Positions 4,376 through 6,723 of a stretch of DNA of 6,723 nt are shown here, piece by piece. Origin of the DNA: Acidobacteriota bacterium (lineage in GTDB: Bacteria > Acidobacteriota > UBA6911 > RPQK01 > JAPXNP01); assembly GCA_030614585.1 (NCBI GenBank), contig JAUWTT010000225.1, forward strand, positions 1 through 6,723, read 5' to 3'. The translations under genes were made by a program, and so were the position numbers. The stretch's first letter is position 1; every line of letters starts with the position of its first letter. The notes beneath the pieces are model-generated. The model was not told the DNA's origin and did no database searches. It worked only from the letters and a program-made list of their open reading frames with translations.

Positions 4376-6184
4376 ATGGCGGATTTGAAGACTAGGACAG
4401 ATATTCGGAATTTGGCAATTATCGCCCACGTTGACCACGGAAAGACAACCTTGGTCGATGCAATGCTTTGGCAAAGCGGCATTTTTGGAAGTCATGAACA
4501 CGTCGAAGAAAGGGTGATGGACTCCATCGACCTGGAGCGCGAAAAGGGCATCACCATAATGGCCAAGAATACGTCCATCGTTTACAAGGGAGTGCGCATT
4601 AACATTGTGGACACCCCCGGGCATGCTGATTTAGGTGGAGAGGTCGAACGAACTCTGAAGATGGTTGATGGTGTGCTGCTTCTCGTGGACGCAAGCGAAG
4701 GGCCGCTTCCGCAGACCCGTTTCGTTTTGAGGAAAGCTCTCGAAGAGAATCTTCCTTCGATCGTCGTGATCAATAAGATAGATCGCTCGGATGCCCGTGC
4801 CGATGAAGTTTTGGACGAAGTCTATGATCTCTTTATTGACCTGGACACGACTGATGAGCAAGTCAGCTTTCCGGTGCTCTACACGAACGCCAGGGCCGGT
4901 ATCTGCCGAACCGAGTTTGATGGTAAGGACCAGACCCTTTCACCTCTTTTTGAATCGATTCTTGCCACGGTACCCGGACCCCGTTATGGCCCCGATTCCC
5001 CTTTGCAGTTGCTGGTGACGAACCTTGATTACGATGACTATGTTGGACGATTGGCCATCGGTCGAGTTTTTAACGGTCGTCTCAAAAGCCGCCAGAAAGC
5101 TGCTCTGCTGAAACTCGACGGATCAATCGTTAACGTCGAGGTTTCCGGACTCTTTGGCTATGAAGGACTTAATCGCGTCCGCATTGAGGAGGCGGGTCCG
5201 GGCGACATCGTTGCGCTTTCAGGAATCGACAAAATTAGTATTGGAGAGACGCTGTCCTCTCTGGAACAACCTAAGGCTCTTCCGCCCATTAGGGTTGACG
5301 AGCCGACCATGGCCGTTGTGATGAGAGTAAACGATTCTCCCATGGCGGGAAGGGATGGCAAACATCTCACTTCAAGGAAGATCAAGGAACGACTCGATCG
5401 AGAGTGCCTGACCAATGTCTCTATCCGGGTCGAGCCCACCGAAACTCCGGACTCGTTTCAGGTTTCAGGCCGAGGCGAGCTCCAACTGGCCATCCTGATC
5501 GAGATGATGCGGCGGGAGGGTTTTGAGATCTCTGTTGGTAGACCTCAGGTGCTCACTCGAAAGGTCGATGGCGCCGTGCACGAACCTATGGAGAGCCTGG
5601 TCACCGATTGCCCTGAGGAGTACATCGGGGTCGTGACAGAGGCCGTAGGAATTCGGAAGGGGCGCATGACTAAGATGGTTAACCACGGGACTGGTCGAGT
5701 CCGAATGGAGTTCAGACTGCCTTCCCGAGGGCTTTTGGGATTCAGGTCGCAGTTTCTGACGGACACGCGCGGTGCTGGAATCATGACCCATGTCTTCGAT
5801 GGATATGAGGCTTGGCAGGGAGATATCGCTCACAGAACGTGCGGAGCCATGGTGGCCGATCGCCCTGGTAAGGCGGTTGCGTACGCCATCGAGCACCTTC
5901 AGCCTCGTGGAGAACTCTTCGTTTTGCCAGGCGAAGAAGTCTACGAAGGAATGGTTGTTGGAGAGAATGCTCGGCCACAGGATTTGGATGTCAATATCAC
6001 CAAGGAGAAGAAGCTGACCAATATGCGTTCGTCGACGAGCGACGAGCTTGTGCATCTTGTCCCGCCGCGCAAAATGAGCCTCGAACAGTCGCTGGAGTAT
6101 GTACGCGAGGATGAGATGTTAGAAGTCACCCCAGGATCAGTCCGTCTCCGAAAACGAATCCTTCAGGCCTCCCGAAGAAAATAG
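4376..6184 (+). CDS. typA: Translational GTPase TypA/BipA
   Basis: A complete 602-residue protein, the usual length for TypA/BipA. This GTPase binds the ribosome in the A-site region like EF-G and supports 50S assembly and growth under cold or stress. The G domain (about 10-200) shows NLAIIAHVDHGKTTL (12-26, P-loop with Lys23 and Thr24), REKGITI (55-61, switch I threonine Thr60), DTPGHAD (79-85, switch II with catalytic His83), NKID (133-136) and TNARAG (170-175) as G5. Domain II follows (about 205-300), then the EF-G-like domains III and V (about 308-395 and 400-480), and the BipA-specific C-terminal domain with RGELFVLPGEEVYEGMVVGE, ARPQDLDVN and KLTNMRSS (551 region). The C-terminal end is basic. 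Small oddities are Leu86 where most members have Phe (HADFGGEVER), Ile51 where Asn is usual (MDSNDLE), and Asn171 for the G5 serine. LepA and EF-G are excluded by the C-terminal motifs. It has its own candidate promoter and a GGAG ribosome site, and converges with a minus-strand gene. Confidence 0.97.
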   Translation: MADLKTRTDIRNLAIIAHVDHGKTTLVDAMLWQSGIFGSHEHVEERVMDSIDLEREKGITIMAKNTSIVYKGVRINIVDTPGHADLGGEVERTLKMVDGVLLLVDASEGPLPQTRFVLRKALEENLPSIVVINKIDRSDARADEVLDEVYDLFIDLDTTDEQVSFPVLYTNARAGICRTEFDGKDQTLSPLFESILATVPGPRYGPDSPLQLLVTNLDYDDYVGRLAIGRVFNGRLKSRQKAALLKLDGSIVNVEVSGLFGYEGLNRVRIEEAGPGDIVALSGIDKISIGETLSSLEQPKALPPIRVDEPTMAVVMRVNDSPMAGRDGKHLTSRKIKERLDRECLTNVSIRVEPTETPDSFQVSGRGELQLAILIEMMRREGFEISVGRPQVLTRKVDGAVHEPMESLVTDCPEEYIGVVTEAVGIRKGRMTKMVNHGTGRVRMEFRLPSRGLLGFRSQFLTDTRGAGIMTHVFDGYEAWQGDIAHRTCGAMVADRPGKAVAYAIEHLQPRGELFVLPGEEVYEGMVVGENARPQDLDVNITKEKKLTNMRSSTSDELVHLVPPRKMSLEQSLEYVREDEMLEVTPGSVRLRKRILQASRRK

Positions 6185-6195
6185 GAGTGCTGTAA

Positions 6196-6210
6196 GAGCG
6201 TTGCTCGCTC
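6196..6210 (+). terminator. Weak hairpin just after typA
   Basis: GAGCG (6196-6200) and CGCTC (6206-6210) pair around five bases, starting 12 bases after the typA stop, and are followed by ATTCATTCG, a poor T-tract. It could be a weak intrinsic terminator of typA. Confidence 0.3.
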
Positions 6211-6221
6211 ATTCATTCGAT

Positions 6222-6270
6222 AATCGAGCTTGAGATTTGTTTCGGATTTCGAGCTTCGAACTTCGGATTT
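6222..6270. repeat. Word repeats TCGAGCTT and TTCGGATTT
   Basis: TCGAGCTT occurs exactly at 6224-6231 and 6249-6256, and TTCGGATTT exactly at 6241-6249 and 6262-6270, with TTCGAACTTCGG between them. This is the same kind of drifting short-word low complexity as at 2708-2774 and 3135-3217, but with a different word. Confidence 0.6.
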
Positions 6271-6278
6271 GGGAAGGG

Positions 6279-6292
6279 TGCCCTTTTGGGCA
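6279..6292. repeat. Small hairpin TGCCC-TTTT-GGGCA
   Basis: TGCCC (6279-6283) and GGGCA (6288-6292) pair around a TTTT loop. Neither side has a T-run, so terminator function is doubtful. Confidence 0.4.
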
Positions 6293-6331
6293 ACACGGCC
6301 TGACGGTCTGACACCATTCACGTGGAGCCCC

Positions 6332-6465
6332 GGAAGGAACATGGCCTTCCAGGCCGTCATGACAGGCAGGGATGCCTGTCCCACGGGAGGAAGATGACCT
6401 TCCAGGTCGTCATGACAGGCAGGGATGCTTATCCCACGGGAGGAAGATGACCTTCCAGGTCGTCA
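6332..6465. repeat. 53-bp tandem repeat with internal hairpins, about 2.3 copies
   Basis: Unit A (6345-6397) and unit B (6398-6450) match at 50 of 53 bases with an exact 53-base period; a third copy stops after 15 matching bases (6451-6465). The three differences are all transitions. Unit A holds a perfect hairpin, GACAGGCA (6361-6368) with TGCCTGTC (6373-6380) around GGGA. In unit B two changes break this stem but leave GGGAT/ATCCC (6422-6426, 6431-6435). Each unit is preceded by a GGAAG...CTTCC hairpin: 6332-6337/6345-6350, 6389-6393/6399-6403 and 6442-6446/6452-6456. The palindrome GTCATGAC lies at 6356-6363 and 6409-6416. It is non-coding and lies between convergent genes. Confidence 0.85.
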
Positions 6466-6536
6466 CAAGACTGCTGACCTCCAAAGTGACAAGCTAGAAG
6501 CTTATCCTCCGCCACGCATACCATTTCATTCGACAG

Positions 6537-6563
6537 GACCCCGGGATCTCAGGGCCCGGGGTC
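6537..6563. terminator. Strong GC-rich hairpin between convergent genes
   Basis: GACCCCGGG (6537-6545) and CCCGGGGTC (6555-6563) are exact complements around nine bases, and the plus strand continues TCTTGACG, a short and imperfect T-tract. Its place between the end of typA and the end of the minus-strand gene fits a bidirectional terminator, but it is also similar to the hairpin at 2999-3019, so it may be a dispersed repeat used as one. Confidence 0.5.
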
Positions 6564-6574
6564 TCTTGACGTGC

Positions 6575-6595
6575 CTCGCCACGCAACCTGGCGAG
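6575..6595. terminator. Hairpin just after the minus-strand gene
   Basis: CTCGCCA (6575-6581) and TGGCGAG (6589-6595) are exact complements around seven bases. It begins nine bases beyond the stop of the minus-strand gene at 6605, the position expected for a terminator of that gene, although no T-run follows on the minus strand. Confidence 0.45.
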
Positions 6596-6604
6596 AAAAG
6601 CGGG

Positions 6605-6723
6605 CTAGTTGTCGAACCTCTGAGATATCAAATCACCAAAATCACCCAGAAGCTCAGACTTATCCAGCCATGTCGTGTACATTATGCCCAGGCCTCCCGG
6701 TGTCGCTTCCAGGGCCTCGAGCC
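6605..6723 (-). CDS. C-terminal fragment of an unrecognised protein (runs off the right edge)
   Basis: The minus strand is open from base 6721 to a TAG at 6605-6607, giving 39 residues. They include LEALEATPGGLGIMYTTW and end LLGDFGDLISQRFDN. The GIMYTTW...DFGDLI pattern resembles the last strand and helix of TIM-barrel glycoside-hydrolase-like or related carbohydrate-active proteins in which a tryptophan lines the barrel, but the fragment is too short to assign a family and this is a tentative impression. Codon use looks ordinary for this window and no other frame here is convincing. It is convergent with typA, with hairpins at 6575-6595 and 6537-6563 beyond its stop. Confidence 0.65.
   Translation of the reverse strand, partial: LEALEATPGGLGIMYTTWLDKSELLGDFGDLISQRFDN

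Larger units (their letters stand above)
6185..6604. other. Gene-free convergent intergenic region
   Basis: 420 bases between the stops of typA and the minus-strand fragment. It holds the word repeats, the 53-bp tandem repeat and several hairpins listed separately. The stretch 6466-6536 shows nothing recognisable. Confidence 0.75.

Noticed and set aside
3965..4624. A 219-codon minus-strand open frame across the GNAT end, the gap and the typA start
   Set aside because: It is antisense to two well-supported genes and to the typA promoter and ribosome site, with an unnatural composition and no recognisable motif.
5465..6055. A 196-codon minus-strand open frame
   Set aside because: It is antisense to the conserved C-terminal half of typA; a by-product of its codon use.
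6332..6465. CRISPR-like array
   Set aside because: The whole 53-base unit repeats without unique spacers, there are fewer than three copies, and no cas gene is near.

Overview
The window is bacterial chromosomal DNA of moderate GC. It holds three complete ordinary genes, one complete single-copy housekeeping gene among them (typA/bipA), two genes cut by the window edges, and two gene-free stretches packed with small repeats and hairpins. No rRNA, tRNA, CRISPR array, transposase or phage gene was seen. Gfo/Idh/MocA oxidoreductases together with intergenic DNA full of short degenerate repeats recall uncultured lineages known mostly from environmental genomes, such as Latescibacterota or Poribacteria. 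That placement is inference from style only and is weak.

Left part (1-2544), all on the minus strand and read from right to left: a complete Gfo/Idh/MocA-type NAD(P)-dependent oxidoreductase (1528-2544), a fold-type-I PLP aminotransferase (258-1382), and the first 61 codons of a second, different Gfo/Idh/MocA oxidoreductase (1-185). Gaps are 145 and 72 bases, so this is probably one catabolic or biosynthetic cluster acting on a polyol, sugar acid or amino-containing metabolite. The substrate cannot be read from the sequence.

First gene-free region (2545-3286): two diverged copies of a 56-bp element, one of them a perfect 17-bp-arm hairpin; low-complexity runs built on CCGGAT and TAATCGGT words; a perfect 13-bp-arm hairpin; and a run of degenerate AGACCCA-like 7-9-mers. 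It separates the minus-strand cluster from the divergently transcribed plus-strand genes.

Right part, plus strand: a possible 12-codon leader ORF (3287-3325) whose stop overlaps the start of a COG3375-type GNAT acyltransferase (3322-4161), then a 214-base gap with a plausible promoter, then typA/bipA (4376-6184), a ribosome-associated translational GTPase.

Second gene-free region (6185-6604): TTCGGATTT/TCGAGCTT word repeats, about 2.3 copies of a 53-bp tandem repeat with internal hairpins, and a strong GC-rich 9-bp-arm hairpin. Beyond it, on the minus strand, lies the last 39 codons of another gene (6605-6723), convergent with typA. There is no sign of a novel multi-gene system. The most interesting signals are the overlapping leader ORF, the altered acyl-CoA loop of the GNAT protein, and the repeat families.
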